64,000 nucleotides of DNA. Source: an uncultured cyanobacterium. Its GTDB lineage: Bacteria; Cyanobacteriota; Cyanobacteriia; PCC-6307; Cyanobiaceae. Both the position numbers and the translations under genes were made by a program. The stretch is from positions 62,001-126,000 of the forward strand of contig CAIOGZ010000018.1 of assembly GCA_903858015.1 (NCBI GenBank). Direction: 5' to 3'. The first letter of the stretch is position 1. Every line of letters starts with the position of its first letter. Below the pieces are notes generated by a model that was not told the DNA's origin, ran no database searches, and saw only the letters and a program-made list of their open reading frames with translations. Below, one piece after another: positions 1 to 7,958 of this stretch.

Positions 1-1224
1 GCCACCCACCAGCGCCTGCTGGCTCTGCTGGAGGAGTTCGGCCTGCGCCGCTTCCCCACCCATTACGACGGCGAGGGGGTGTTCCATTGGAATGGCGCGG
101 CGCGGCGGGCCGGCGTGGAGCACGACTTCGGCTCGAGCCTGCTGTTCTTCCGCCCCGGGGAGCTGGGCCTGCCGGCCGATCAGGTGGCCGCCACGCTGGA
201 GCTGCAGCGGCGCTTTCAGGAGCTGGTGGCCCGGGTGCCGCCCCGGGCGCCCTGGACCGCCCCGGATGCCGAGGAGCTGGATCGGCTGAGCATCGCGGGC
301 TGGCTGGAGCGGCAGGGGGCGGGGGAACTGGCCCGCTACCCCTTCGGCTGGCTGACGCGCATCGGTGGCTCCGGGGGCTTCGAGCCCCATGAGAGCTCCC
401 TGCTTCACCTGGCCTGGACCCAGGCCGTGGCCCCCCAGCAGGAGACCCCCGAGGCCTGGCTGGTGGAGGGGGGGGCCGCCCAGCTGGCGGAGCGGCTGGC
501 CGCCGAGCTGGGGGAGGCGCTGCGGCTGAGGGCGCCGGTGCGGGCGATCGAGCAGGGCGACGGCGGGGTCCGCGTGAGCCATGGCGCCAGCGGGGTGGTG
601 CGGGCGGCGGCGGTGGTGGTGGCCATCCCCCCGCCCATGCGGTTGGGCATCCAGTTCGATCCGTGTCTGCCGCCGGCGTGGCTGGGGCTGCTGCAGCGCT
701 CGCCGATGGGCTCGATGGTGAAGGTGCTGGCGCTTTATCCGCGACCGTTCTGGCGCGAGCGGGGGCTCAATGGCCTGGGCATCGGCAACCTGCCCACCCT
801 GGAGCTCACCGTTGACAGCTCCCCCCCTGGCGGGCCTGGGATTCTCGCGGGCTTCATCGCCGGGGAGCGAGCCGTGCGCTGGCAGCGCCTGGGCGAGGCG
901 GAGCGCCGCAGTGCCGTTCTGCAGGACCTGGTGTGCTGGTGGGGAGCCGAAGCGGCCGAGCCCGCCGATCTGGTGCTTCACAACTGGAATGCCGAGGGCT
1001 GGAGCGGCGGTGCCTTCACCTCCTTCCTGACCCCCGGCGCCTGGACCACCTACGGCGCCATCGCCCAGGAGCCCCATGGCCGGGTGGTGTGGGCCGGCAC
1101 CGAGGCCGCCAGCCGCTGGCCCGGCTACTTCGAGGGGGCGATCGAGGCGGGCCTGGCTGCCGCCGATCGCGTGCGGGGGCTGCTCGGGGATGCCGGCGCC
1201 GGGGAGAGCCTCGCGGGCCTGTAG
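1..1224 (+). CDS. FAD-dependent amine oxidase family protein, C-terminal part (5' end outside window)
   Basis: The reading frame is already open at base 1, so this is the last 407 codons of a longer gene; the GTG at 79 is not needed as a start. The C-terminal region carries the usual flavin amine oxidase ending, with a conserved stretch around WAGTEAASRWPGYFEGA, which in this family closes over the FAD and contributes to the substrate cage, followed by a helix up to residue R/L-rich end. The N-terminal Rossmann GxGxxG is outside the window. Members oxidise amines or reduce carotenoid-like substrates; the substrate cannot be told here. GC-rich codon use matches the chromosomal genes further right. 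The next gene is convergent. Confidence 0.85.
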   Translation, partial: ATHQRLLALLEEFGLRRFPTHYDGEGVFHWNGAARRAGVEHDFGSSLLFFRPGELGLPADQVAATLELQRRFQELVARVPPRAPWTAPDAEELDRLSIAGWLERQGAGELARYPFGWLTRIGGSGGFEPHESSLLHLAWTQAVAPQQETPEAWLVEGGAAQLAERLAAELGEALRLRAPVRAIEQGDGGVRVSHGASGVVRAAAVVVAIPPPMRLGIQFDPCLPPAWLGLLQRSPMGSMVKVLALYPRPFWRERGLNGLGIGNLPTLELTVDSSPPGGPGILAGFIAGERAVRWQRLGEAERRSAVLQDLVCWWGAEAAEPADLVLHNWNAEGWSGGAFTSFLTPGAWTTYGAIAQEPHGRVVWAGTEAASRWPGYFEGAIEAGLAAADRVRGLLGDAGAGESLAGL

Positions 1225-1372
1225 GGCTGGGGGGCTGCGGGAGTCCGGCGGCGCGCAGGCTTTTGCTCAGGCCCTGCGGGCCCGCTCCAGAAGCTCCTCG
1301 TTGCCGGTTGGGGCACGGCGCCGGTGCTGCGATTCAGTGCCGTGATTCAGCGCCGCGATTGAGGGCCGCGAT

Positions 1373-1999
1373 TCATTCGACACGCGGATGGAAGCGGCTG
1401 CTGAAGGCGAGCAGATCGAAGCCGCTGAATAGAAAGCTGATGCCCACGAGGATCCCGATCACGGAGAGCAACCCGGCCGGACTCATCGAGAGGATCATCA
1501 CACCCAGCACCAGGGTGACGATGCCGTTCATCAGTCCCCATCCCCAGCCTTGGGTGGAGCGATGGCTGAGCGAGAGGATGGCCATCACCCCCCCTTCGGC
1601 CAGGAAGACGATGCCGATCGCCGTGGCCAGGGCTTTCACCTGCAGGGCCGCCGGCACGATGCCCGCCTTGAACTGGACGAGCATCCAGATCCCCGTGACC
1701 AGGAACAGGGTGGATACCACCAGCCGCCAGAAACAGTGCCAGCGTCCGAGGCGCTTCGCCCGTGAAAGGTTGTCGATCCAGCCCACCACGCCGCCCACCA
1801 GGAAGGCGATCGCCACCATCACCGTGACCGAAGCGGAGGCCACCACGGGAAAGCCGAGAGCCAGGAGGCCCAGAACGATCATCACGATCCCTTCGGCCTG
1901 GGTCAGGCCCCGCAGGCGGCCCTCCTCCTCAGCCCTGCGCTCCCGGGGAACGGCGGCTGGTTCATCGTCGGCTGTGTTGAAGGTCGCGCCGGAGGGCAT
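1373..1999 (-). CDS. HdeD family (DUF308) membrane protein
   Basis: About 208 residues with a charged N-terminus (roughly 1-45) and then six hydrophobic segments arranged as three pairs, with small-residue-rich helices such as GIVMIVLGLLALGFPVV and LMNGIVTLVLGVMIL that repeat the DUF308 pattern (G-x-x-x-L-G-x-x-L). HdeD-like proteins are inner-membrane proteins linked to acid resistance in enterobacteria; their role in cyanobacteria is not established. The ATG at 1999 is chosen over an upstream in-frame ATG at 2065 because the extra 22 residues are basic and low in complexity. A second HdeD-like gene lies near 57.1 kb. Confidence 0.75.
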   Translation of the reverse strand: MPSGATFNTADDEPAAVPRERRAEEEGRLRGLTQAEGIVMIVLGLLALGFPVVASASVTVMVAIAFLVGGVVGWIDNLSRAKRLGRWHCFWRLVVSTLFLVTGIWMLVQFKAGIVPAALQVKALATAIGIVFLAEGGVMAILSLSHRSTQGWGWGLMNGIVTLVLGVMILSMSPAGLLSVIGILVGISFLFSGFDLLAFSSRFHPRVE

Positions 2000-2117
2000 G
2001 GAGATGGGGTGACGGTTCGAGCTCAACCGTAAGCAGGGCGATGCCCTGAAGGGCCCGCCGGTCATGCACTGTGATCAGGCGCCGAGATCCGTTTGCGCTT
2101 GGACACAGCGATCGGAT

Positions 2118-2225
2118 TCAGTGCCCTGCGGATCTGAAGGTGATCACCGAGATGCTGCCGGAATGCAGCTTGAAGAAGGGGAGGATCGACATACCCGCCA
2201 GCAGCAGGAAGATCGCAGCCACCAC
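2118..2225 (-). CDS. Possible small hydrophobic protein in the last cassette
   Basis: A GTG-started frame of 35 residues begins about 40 bases after the last attC-like site and reads VVAAIFLLLAGMSIL followed by a short polar tail: one membrane segment. The frame can be extended upstream to 2357, but that part runs through the attC-like site and is unlikely to be translated. I do not recognise a family. It may be the terminal cassette gene or chance. Confidence 0.25.
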   Translation of the reverse strand: MVAAIFLLLAGMSILPFFKLHSGSISVITFRSAGH

Positions 2226-2265
2226 ACTCCGGGAGACGGCCGGGTGATGCGCTGGTGGGGCATCC

Positions 2266-2355
2266 TTTGAACGCTGGCCTTCAGCTGGCCGCATGGTGTG
2301 CACAACGAAGAGAATAGCTTTGCGGTGGCGGCTCAGATGTATGGCGATGTTAGAC
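2266..2355 (-). repeat. attC-like recombination site (array position distal)
   Basis: Read on the minus strand the site begins with GTCTAAC (a perfect R'' core, RYYYAAC) and ends with GTTCAAA (degenerate R' core). In between, CGCCATACATCTGAGCCGCC and a later GCGGCCAGCTGAAGGCCAGC are imperfect inverted repeats able to form the bottom-strand hairpin used by integron integrases. Same orientation as the sites further right. Confidence 0.65.
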
Positions 2356-2743
2356 AATTCAAGGGTACCTCGAAAAATGATCTTTACGGCCCGACGAGAC
2401 CGATGCTGGCCAGGCCTTGCAAAGGGTTTGATGGACCTCCTCTGTGAGGATCGCGATTTTTCGAGGTGCCCTCAAGAAGAATATAAAATCATGAAGTTAA
2501 CGATAAATTGTCAGTAGCCCGATCTAAGAACTTCAACTTGCGAGTGCCATGCGGCATTGCTTCGGCTGCTGTGGTGGCCACGGGGACATGTCAATATTAA
2601 TTAATCAGGCTACTTAGCCCTGAATTTCGAAATGCAGGACGGAGGCAAATCAAGCGGCAAGCGATACAATTTGGAGCTGTGTATTGCTGGAACGCCAGCA
2701 TCTGGGGAAAGGCTATCGGCTAATTAAAGAGTGATGCATGCAG
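2356..2743. other. Non-coding stretch within the hypothetical-protein cassette
   Basis: About 390 AT-richer bases between the stop of the small secreted protein gene and the attC-like site. No frame with recognisable protein features was seen on either strand; no clear terminator. An unusually long 3' tail for a cassette, so it may contain decayed sequence. Confidence 0.4.
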
Positions 2744-3115
2744 TTAATAGTCATTGTTGGGAAAATACGTTCTCTCTCTCCAGCTATTACGCGGGTCCTG
2801 CATCTGTCGATTGAGGTCGAAAGTGCCTTTGCGTATGATGGCATCTAATTCTTGGCTTGTGGCTGGCCTTGGCGTATTTGGATTTACATCACCCCTGCAG
2901 TGATCAGGAATGGCGCTAGACGTGTTAGCTCGAGGGTTTATAAGTACACCAATCAGGGTGCCCAAGGTTGCGCCCATGCATTCAGGCGAGGAAGATTGTG
3001 CCATAGCTTTCATTTCTAACCATGATATCATTAGCACCGCAACTGTTAGAGCGTATTTCACGGTTGTAGGGCATATGCCTAACCCATGATATTGGCTGAA
3101 AGAGTGAGGAGCCAT
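2744..3115 (-). CDS. Hypothetical secreted small protein (integron cassette)
   Basis: A 123-residue frame lying alone between two attC-like sites, in the orientation expected for a cassette gene. Residues about 18-40 (VKYALTVAVLMISW then AMAQ) look like a signal peptide with a signal-peptidase-type A-x-A end. The mature part is short and polar, with two cysteines (SPECMG and DHCRGD) that could form a disulfide, and a C-terminal segment rich in Asn, Arg and Asp. I do not recognise the family. Small secreted or membrane hypothetical proteins are common cassette cargo. Start at 3115 chosen as the first ATG; a later start would remove the n-region. Confidence 0.5.
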   Translation of the reverse strand: MAPHSFSQYHGLGICPTTVKYALTVAVLMISWLEMKAMAQSSSPECMGATLGTLIGVLINPRANTSSAIPDHCRGDVNPNTPRPATSQELDAIIRKGTFDLNRQMQDPRNSWRERTYFPNNDY

Positions 3116-3197
3116 TTAGTTGCCAAATCTTTACAAAGTCTTCTTGGGCGGAAGGGGCTTTTCAGGACCGAAAATCGAGGCGTTAACTCACCAGAGC

Positions 3198-3287
3198 GTC
3201 TAACGCTTGCCATCACCTGGCCGCCGTGAACCGCAGTGGCGATTAAGAATCATCTGGAGGCGGCTCAGGTGAATGGCATTGTTAGGC
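3198..3287 (-). repeat. attC site with both cores intact
   Basis: On the minus strand the site starts GCCTAAC (perfect R'') and ends GTTAGAC (perfect R', GTTRRRY). The arms AATGCCATTCACCTGAGCC and GGCCAGGTGATGGCAAGC are imperfect inverted repeats with unpaired bases, the layout of canonical attC sites, where R'' is followed by AAT and R' preceded by AAGC. The TAA stop of the HNH gene lies inside the R'' core. This is the best-preserved attC-like site in the window. Confidence 0.85.
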
Positions 3288-3802
3288 ATTCTCACGCGCC
3301 CTTTGATCGACCTTACGGAAAACCCATGCCCACGTAGCAGGGTTTATCTTTCCCTGTCCCCAATGTCTACTGGTCTTTGGGAAGATGACCTCGACAATAT
3401 CCCTCACCTTTTGAACGAGCTCTTCGCTGTGAGCGAGGCCCAAGAAAGGCTTTTCACCATATATAAGTTCATACTCCCGGATTCCGCGTTCTTGCCAGTA
3501 GCTACCATTAAAGGGAACAGCGTGTGCCCGGAGCCAGTCCTACATAAAATCTGGGTCTGCAACATTAGGGGCTTCCGTATGGCACTTAGCGCATAGAAGC
3601 ACTAGGTGCTGGGTCTCTCATCCCCTCCAAGAGAGCGCGGAATAATGTGGCAACGCTGAAGTTTGCGCATATGCGCACAGCGCCAACATAGAGGTTCTGC
3701 CTCTGCCCAGTCGACAGACAAATCAGTCTCATTTTGATGGCCAACCCAGTAGTCGACAATTTCACGGTGAGTCGTATCCATGATGCTAGTGCCTAAGGCC
3801 AA
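3282..3802 (-). pseudogene. HNH endonuclease family cassette gene, broken by a frameshift and a nonsense codon
   Basis: The N-terminal part (start at 3802, or more likely ATG 3781) contains CWRC and RCHIIPRSLGG, the zinc-knuckle and HNH catalytic region, then stops at 3602. One base appears lost near 3607: restoring it gives SNLVLLCAKCH, the second CxxC pair, in frame. Further on, a TAG at 3540-3542 sits where the family has Trp (FM-W-DWL). Past it the frame is open to the TAA at 3282, ending in the next attC-like site. Without both lesions the product would be about 170 residues. Such HNH proteins often travel in cassettes. The product now is probably only a 60-residue truncated peptide. Confidence 0.75.
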
Positions 3803-3849
3803 GCTTACCTGTGGGCGGTAGATGGTGAATCTTTTTGGGGAACATTAGG
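3791..3849 (-). repeat. Possible decayed attC-like site
   Basis: Minus-strand reading from ACCTAAT to CTTAGGC, each one base from a core consensus, with inner CCAA/TTGG pairing. It lies exactly where a cassette junction is expected between the AlbA_2 gene and the HNH gene. Weak pairing, so only a candidate. Confidence 0.25.
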
Positions 3850-3876
3850 TGGAGCGTGTAGTCAGGCCACACTTTA

Positions 3877-5034
3877 CTAACTCGTGAGCTCGGCGTGCGT
3901 CAGCTCTCTTTCGGTAACTACGAAATTGAGGGACAGAAGTGAACTCACTGGATTGGAGATCTCATCCGCGAAAACCAAGACTGGAAGATCGATGGTTCCA
4001 CTTTGGGTCATCCCCATGAACAATTGCTCCGACGTTAGTTTAGTATCTTTCGCTTGAATCTTCCCGAAGTATGCACAGATCGTCCAGCCTGCGCTTGTCT
4101 TGTGAACTTCGATATCTGGCCCCATCTGATTCATGGAAACTGACCTATTTGACCTAAGATAGTCAATTGGCAACCACTCCCTTCTCGGCTGTTTTGGTCG
4201 ATCTGAGCCCAACTGGAATTCAAGTGAGTGCTCGGGATCCGCGACGTGGGTCGACAACTTTACGCCGGAGGCAATGGCGGTTCCTTCATTGCAAACAGCA
4301 AATCGAATTGGGCGAAGCTTCGCGGAAAAGCGCCAATACTCGGCACGATCTCGAAAGTAGTCCGTGTTTGTGTGTCCTACAGAGTAGATTGTCCTTCCGG
4401 AGTGATCCGTAGACGCAGGCGGTGAGTAGTCGGGAAGGTTCTTTATCTCTAGAGAGTTCAGGTGCACGGCTTCGAAAGTCTCAATCTCGGTCAAATTGGA
4501 CCAGTCAGAGCTCGTCGCAAGCCGCGGAACAAGTATCGGCGCTAGCTTCAGTCCATCGCTTACTGCTTGCCCCATACGCGCTATCTCGTCTGGGAGAGCT
4601 TCAACCGTTGAGGAGCCTCGTCGAAGGTACACGATATTCCGACGAAGTTTGCCGTAATCTCTCTTGAGAAAGGTCGGACGATCCTGTACTGGTATGTTAA
4701 TTACACCGATTTGTTCTCCTCGGAACGATGTAGGGTTGTACGAAAAGTCCACTGGACGATTGGTCTTTGAATTCACAAACTCCTGTAGGCTCGCGTCGTC
4801 GATGTGTTTCGTGATCCCGACTACTTCCGACTCCGCCTCCTTGACCTCCTTGACGCCAATGAGAATGTAGGCGTCGGATCTACGCCAAGCGTTTGAGAAT
4901 GCCAATATGTCTTTCAGTAACTCCGATTTTACGCGGTCATCAGCACCTTCAAATGAGTATTGCTCGCTCTTAAAATCGAGTTCAGCACTTTCGGCCTCGA
5001 AGAGAAGGGCAGAGATTAGTGGATCAAGGTTCAT
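3877..5034 (-). CDS. AlbA_2 / Schlafen-like ATP-binding domain protein (integron cassette)
   Basis: A 385-residue protein. Residues about 10-130 match the AlbA_2 domain: ESAELDFKSE near the N-terminus, a helix KDILAFSNAW, then AYILIGVKE, and later VNIPVQDRPTFLKR and YLRRGSSTVEA, the strand and helix order of this fold shared by Schlafen proteins and bacterial regulators. The remaining 200 residues are beta-rich and not recognised. The family binds nucleotide or nucleic acid; many copies lie in defence islands. ATG 5034 is chosen because the longer frame to 5175 runs back into the 264-bp repeat. A GTTAGGC core lies 9 bases upstream of the start, so translation begins right at the cassette junction. 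Confidence 0.7.
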   Translation of the reverse strand: MNLDPLISALLFEAESAELDFKSEQYSFEGADDRVKSELLKDILAFSNAWRRSDAYILIGVKEVKEAESEVVGITKHIDDASLQEFVNSKTNRPVDFSYNPTSFRGEQIGVINIPVQDRPTFLKRDYGKLRRNIVYLRRGSSTVEALPDEIARMGQAVSDGLKLAPILVPRLATSSDWSNLTEIETFEAVHLNSLEIKNLPDYSPPASTDHSGRTIYSVGHTNTDYFRDRAEYWRFSAKLRPIRFAVCNEGTAIASGVKLSTHVADPEHSLEFQLGSDRPKQPRREWLPIDYLRSNRSVSMNQMGPDIEVHKTSAGWTICAYFGKIQAKDTKLTSEQLFMGMTQSGTIDLPVLVFADEISNPVSSLLSLNFVVTERELTHAELTS

Positions 5035-5042
5035 TTCGTGCG

Positions 5043-5306
5043 GCCTAACTATGATTTGGGAGGTTCCGAGAACCACGCCGAGAACACCCCTCCTTTTCCG
5101 CAAACCACGCTGCAGCATGGGGCTGGAGACTCGAAAACCATTGCAGTGCAGGGCTCCTTGACAACGTTCAGCCAAGTGTAGGGGTGGTTTGCGGGTCCGA
5201 TAACCACATGTTCGCTACGATACACAGGCCGGATCGGATGACCAGATCAGCCACAAGTATGATTGTAGGCCAAGGTGCGAAGTCTGACTAATCTGAGCCT
5301 TCGAAC
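5043..5306 (-). repeat. 264-bp cassette-length repeat, copy 1
   Basis: First of three related units. On the minus strand it starts at the GTTCGAA core that ends an attC-like site and finishes at a GTTAGGC core in front of the AlbA_2 gene. By eye it is about 93 percent identical to copy 2. It contains local hairpins (GTGGTT...AACCAC and GGTTCTCGGAACC). Reading frames are not conserved with synonymous changes between copies, so I treat it as non-coding: either a cassette without a gene or a leader shared by cassettes. Confidence 0.8.
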
Positions 5307-5387
5307 GCTGGCGCTCAGCCGCTGCTGGAAGCCGCAGCGACGCAGGAGCGGAGGCTGTAAGCAGTCGGCTGCAGCGCTTTGTTCAGC
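5300..5387 (-). repeat. attC-like site after the TIR cassette
   Basis: Minus strand from GCTGAAC to GTTCGAA, cores related to but not matching the consensus. Inner arms AAGCGCTGCAGCCG and CGGCTGAGCGCCAGC pair imperfectly, and a second GC-rich inner hairpin (GCAGC/GCTGC type) fills the middle. Position, length (88 bp) and orientation fit the other sites. Confidence 0.6.
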
Positions 5388-5467
5388 TTGGCCTTGGTCC
5401 CACGAGACTCTCGGTTGAGGAAAAGTTGATTCTCACTCTTGATAGAGTGTACAAACCGGACCCCCTA

Positions 5468-6222
5468 CTAGAGCCACCCCAAAAGGCGAAGTGCAAGGAA
5501 AAGCGCGCCCCCGGCAGCTAGCAGTCTCAGAATGATTCCGAATATTGATGGTCGAGCCAAGCGCGCTTGACTCCGTGCTTGCATTGGTGCTGGCGTTAGT
5601 CTGCCACTAGCCAAAGCAGTCGTAATACATCTTTGGAGTACACGTGCTTCTGGGTGACTTGGATACCGGGTGAGGAACTCCTCAACCTTATATAGAACCT
5701 CTTCTAGCTCCCATTCCGACCGTGCAGCAATCATCTGCTGGCGGATAACTGACAGTTCCTCGGACCGCCGTTCTGTGAGGAGGGCACGGCGTAGTTGATC
5801 GTTATTATTGGAAGCTGAGCGTGCTATTGCACGAACCACTTGTTCTGCAACACGTTCTAAAACCTGCTCTGTTGAAACTGCCATCTTTCCTGCAAGTGTT
5901 GGAGAATACGCTAATACATCTTCTTTAGATAGGTTGTGCCATATCGGTAATATAACTTTCTGGTTATCGTCCTCTCTTGCTACAAGGCCATCGAGTTCAC
6001 GATTAGTCCATACCTTTCTAAGAAAATCAGGACTCAAGATCACAAGTCCGAATCTAGACGCAGATAGACCATAATCTATACTACGTCTCAAACTATCGCC
6101 TACCGTCAGTCAAACTCGTCAAGCCATACGCGAAAGCCTCTACTCTCAAGATAGGCTGCTAAAGGCGCGGCAACTTGGACCTTGTCTTCGCTCGCATGGC
6201 TTATAAACACGTCGTAGTCCAT
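5468..6222 (-). pseudogene. TIR-domain protein with C-terminal membrane helix, frameshifted (integron cassette)
   Basis: From ATG 6222 the sequence reads MDYDVFISHASEDK, the first strand of a TIR domain, and continues to VWLDEF before a one-base loss near 6110; restoring it joins to LTVGDSLRRSIDYGLSAS and the long open frame starting at 6091. This frame holds ILSPDFLRKVWTNREL, where the Glu is the usual TIR NADase catalytic position, then a helical region (about residues 110-200) and a last hydrophobic segment IILRLLAAGGALFLALRLL. Restored length is about 250 residues. TIR proteins with a membrane helix are typical NAD-consuming effectors; here the gene is probably off unless the shift is a sequencing error. 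Confidence 0.75.
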
Positions 6223-6341
6223 GTGGTGCCGCTCCGAGAACTGAGAATATTACAAGAGCTGAAGTGACAGAGAAATTGCTAAAAAAACTGTTTGGGAACC
6301 GTGTTTACGCTGTGGGTTACCATTTCCCTCTCTTCATGAGA

Positions 6342-6605
6342 GCCGAACTCTTTATTGGGAGGTTCCGAGAACCATGCCGTGAACACCCCTCCTTTTCCCC
6401 AAACCACACTGCAGCATGGGGCTGGATACTCGAAAACCATTGCAGTGCAAGGCTCCTTGACGACATTCAGCCAAGTATAGGGGTGGTTTGCGGGTCCGAT
6501 AACCACATGTTCCTTGCGATACACATTCCGGATCGGATGACCAGATCAGCCACAAGCATGATTGTAGGCCAAGGTGCGCAGTCTGACTAATCTGATCCTT
6601 CGAAC
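6342..6605 (-). repeat. 264-bp cassette-length repeat, copy 2
   Basis: Same unit as copy 1, with identical length. Bounded on the minus strand by GTTCGAA at one end and GTTCGGC at the other, and followed by 119 bases before the TIR start codon. Near-identity with copy 1 extends across the whole unit and drops outside it, which places the boundaries at the core heptamers. Confidence 0.8.
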
Positions 6606-6684
6606 GCTCATCATCACCCGCCCGCAATTACTCATCACGAAGATCTTCACTTGTCGACGGGTCGGGTGAATGATGTTGTTAGCC
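6599..6684 (-). repeat. attC-like site after the FRG cassette
   Basis: Minus strand from GGCTAAC to GTTCGAA. The arms ACATCATTCACCCGACCCG and GCGGGCGGGTGATGATGAGC are clearly complementary with a few unpaired bases. Directly followed by repeat copy 2. Confidence 0.7.
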
Positions 6685-6875
6685 CTTAGTCACACCGAAT
6701 CAATTTCATACAACGACTGGCCCACAGATAGTTGGACTTTGGGAGCGGGAGCCAAAAAACCTGCCACCCCTTTGCATCCCCCAAGATAGCCTAGCTGCAA
6801 CCAACCACATCTGTTGCTCTTTATGGTTGAGATTAAGCGAGTCTCTTGAGTGGCAATGGAGAACTATCTTCCAGT

Positions 6876-7958
6876 TCAAGGGACGTAGTATATCTTCGAT
6901 AGTAAGTCTTGAATGGCAGGCAACTTGAGACCGCTCTTAAGCCTCAGCATGAACCGAAGAAACTCATCATTCTGCGGATTGGGAAAATAATGCGAAGGCT
7001 GCATGTCGAAATTCCATGCCTCATGATCTACTAGTTTGAATGCGACATAGATTCTCTGGGCGGCGTGGTTCGGAGCGTGACCCCATCCCGTGGAAAAAAA
7101 CATGGCCGATTGCGCGGCCGGCCGGGTGCATAAAAGGCGTGCCGGAGCCAATTTCTCATCTTCGAACAGTTCATGATGGTTAAAGCCACCCAGGCCATAT
7201 ATTATTGGGGCCGCTGAAGAGCTCGCGCGCGTGGCTGTGGTTATTCCCTCGGTACTTGTCTTGAATGTGTGTAGAGCAAAAAACAGGGCTACGTCGATGT
7301 CATGAGTGACGTCCAAGCCTACGCTAGGAAGGCCGTAATGTTGTGCTGTCGCGAAGCCCCACATTCTATATCGATATGAATTTGTGAAATTCAGTAGCTC
7401 CCGCTGCATTCCGGGTTCTCTCGCCAGCTCGTCAACATATAGGTCGAGCAATGCAGACCATGCGCCGAAGCTGTCCGGAAAATACAGATCAGCCCTCGCT
7501 GCTGAAGGCAGTAACGAGGGCTCATCGACGTCCTCCGAACCATACAGTCGGAGCAGTTCATCCTTCGTGCGTCCCTTTTTCTCCGTCGTGTAATGGCTGG
7601 TCTGCCCGCGCCATACGCCACTGAAGTTTGGGTCGCCTGATTTCATCCTTCTCGCGATGGCCCGAACTTCCTCAATAGATCTGACCTGAATGACAGGCAC
7701 TCTGCGGAATGGCACACGTAAATATTCTCCATTCGCAAGTTCATCTAGGGGGCCAATTGGCAGACTTTCTGTTTTCCCGTAGACGGCAGCGCCGTGACTT
7801 GGCGTCCAGCTCCAACAATTTCCGTAGAGTTGATCGATATATCCAGGCGTTCCTACGCTCTTGTCGACCTGTCCGATGTCACAGGCAGGGGAGACCCGAT
7901 CTGCAATCGGATTGACGTTATCCAAGTGGGCGAAGAGATGATCAACGGAGTGCATCAA
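6876..7958 (-). CDS. FRG-domain protein (second gene of a two-gene cassette)
   Basis: A 360-residue protein with an FRG domain: GVWRGQ at about residues 114-119, and AQHYGLPSVGLDVTHD then VALFFAL at about 210-235, the second FRG signature. Residues 1-90 and the C-terminal 100 residues are not recognised; the end contains PNPQNDEFLRFMLRL. FRG proteins have no firmly known biochemistry but recur in phage-defence and toxin contexts. The start overlaps the stop of the upstream gene by 17 bases, so the two are co-translated and probably act together. The following 190 bases to the attC-like site show no gene. Codon use and GC are lower than in the flanking chromosomal genes. Confidence 0.7.
   Translation of the reverse strand: MMHSVDHLFAHLDNVNPIADRVSPACDIGQVDKSVGTPGYIDQLYGNCWSWTPSHGAAVYGKTESLPIGPLDELANGEYLRVPFRRVPVIQVRSIEEVRAIARRMKSGDPNFSGVWRGQTSHYTTEKKGRTKDELLRLYGSEDVDEPSLLPSAARADLYFPDSFGAWSALLDLYVDELAREPGMQRELLNFTNSYRYRMWGFATAQHYGLPSVGLDVTHDIDVALFFALHTFKTSTEGITTATRASSSAAPIIYGLGGFNHHELFEDEKLAPARLLCTRPAAQSAMFFSTGWGHAPNHAAQRIYVAFKLVDHEAWNFDMQPSHYFPNPQNDEFLRFMLRLKSGLKLPAIQDLLSKIYYVP

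Noticed and set aside
2118-2357. 79-residue minus-strand frame starting inside the attC-like site
   Set aside because: Its first 43 codons are the recombination site; only a short downstream GTG frame is kept as a weak candidate.
3273-3596. 107-residue plus-strand frame next to attC
   Set aside because: It lies opposite the C-terminal half of the HNH pseudogene, which explains its length.
6279-6627. Short frames in the 264-bp repeat copies (EHVVIGPANH-type peptide)
   Set aside because: The frame is interrupted or shifted in copy 3, and differences between copies 1 and 2 are mostly non-synonymous, so I regard the unit as non-coding.
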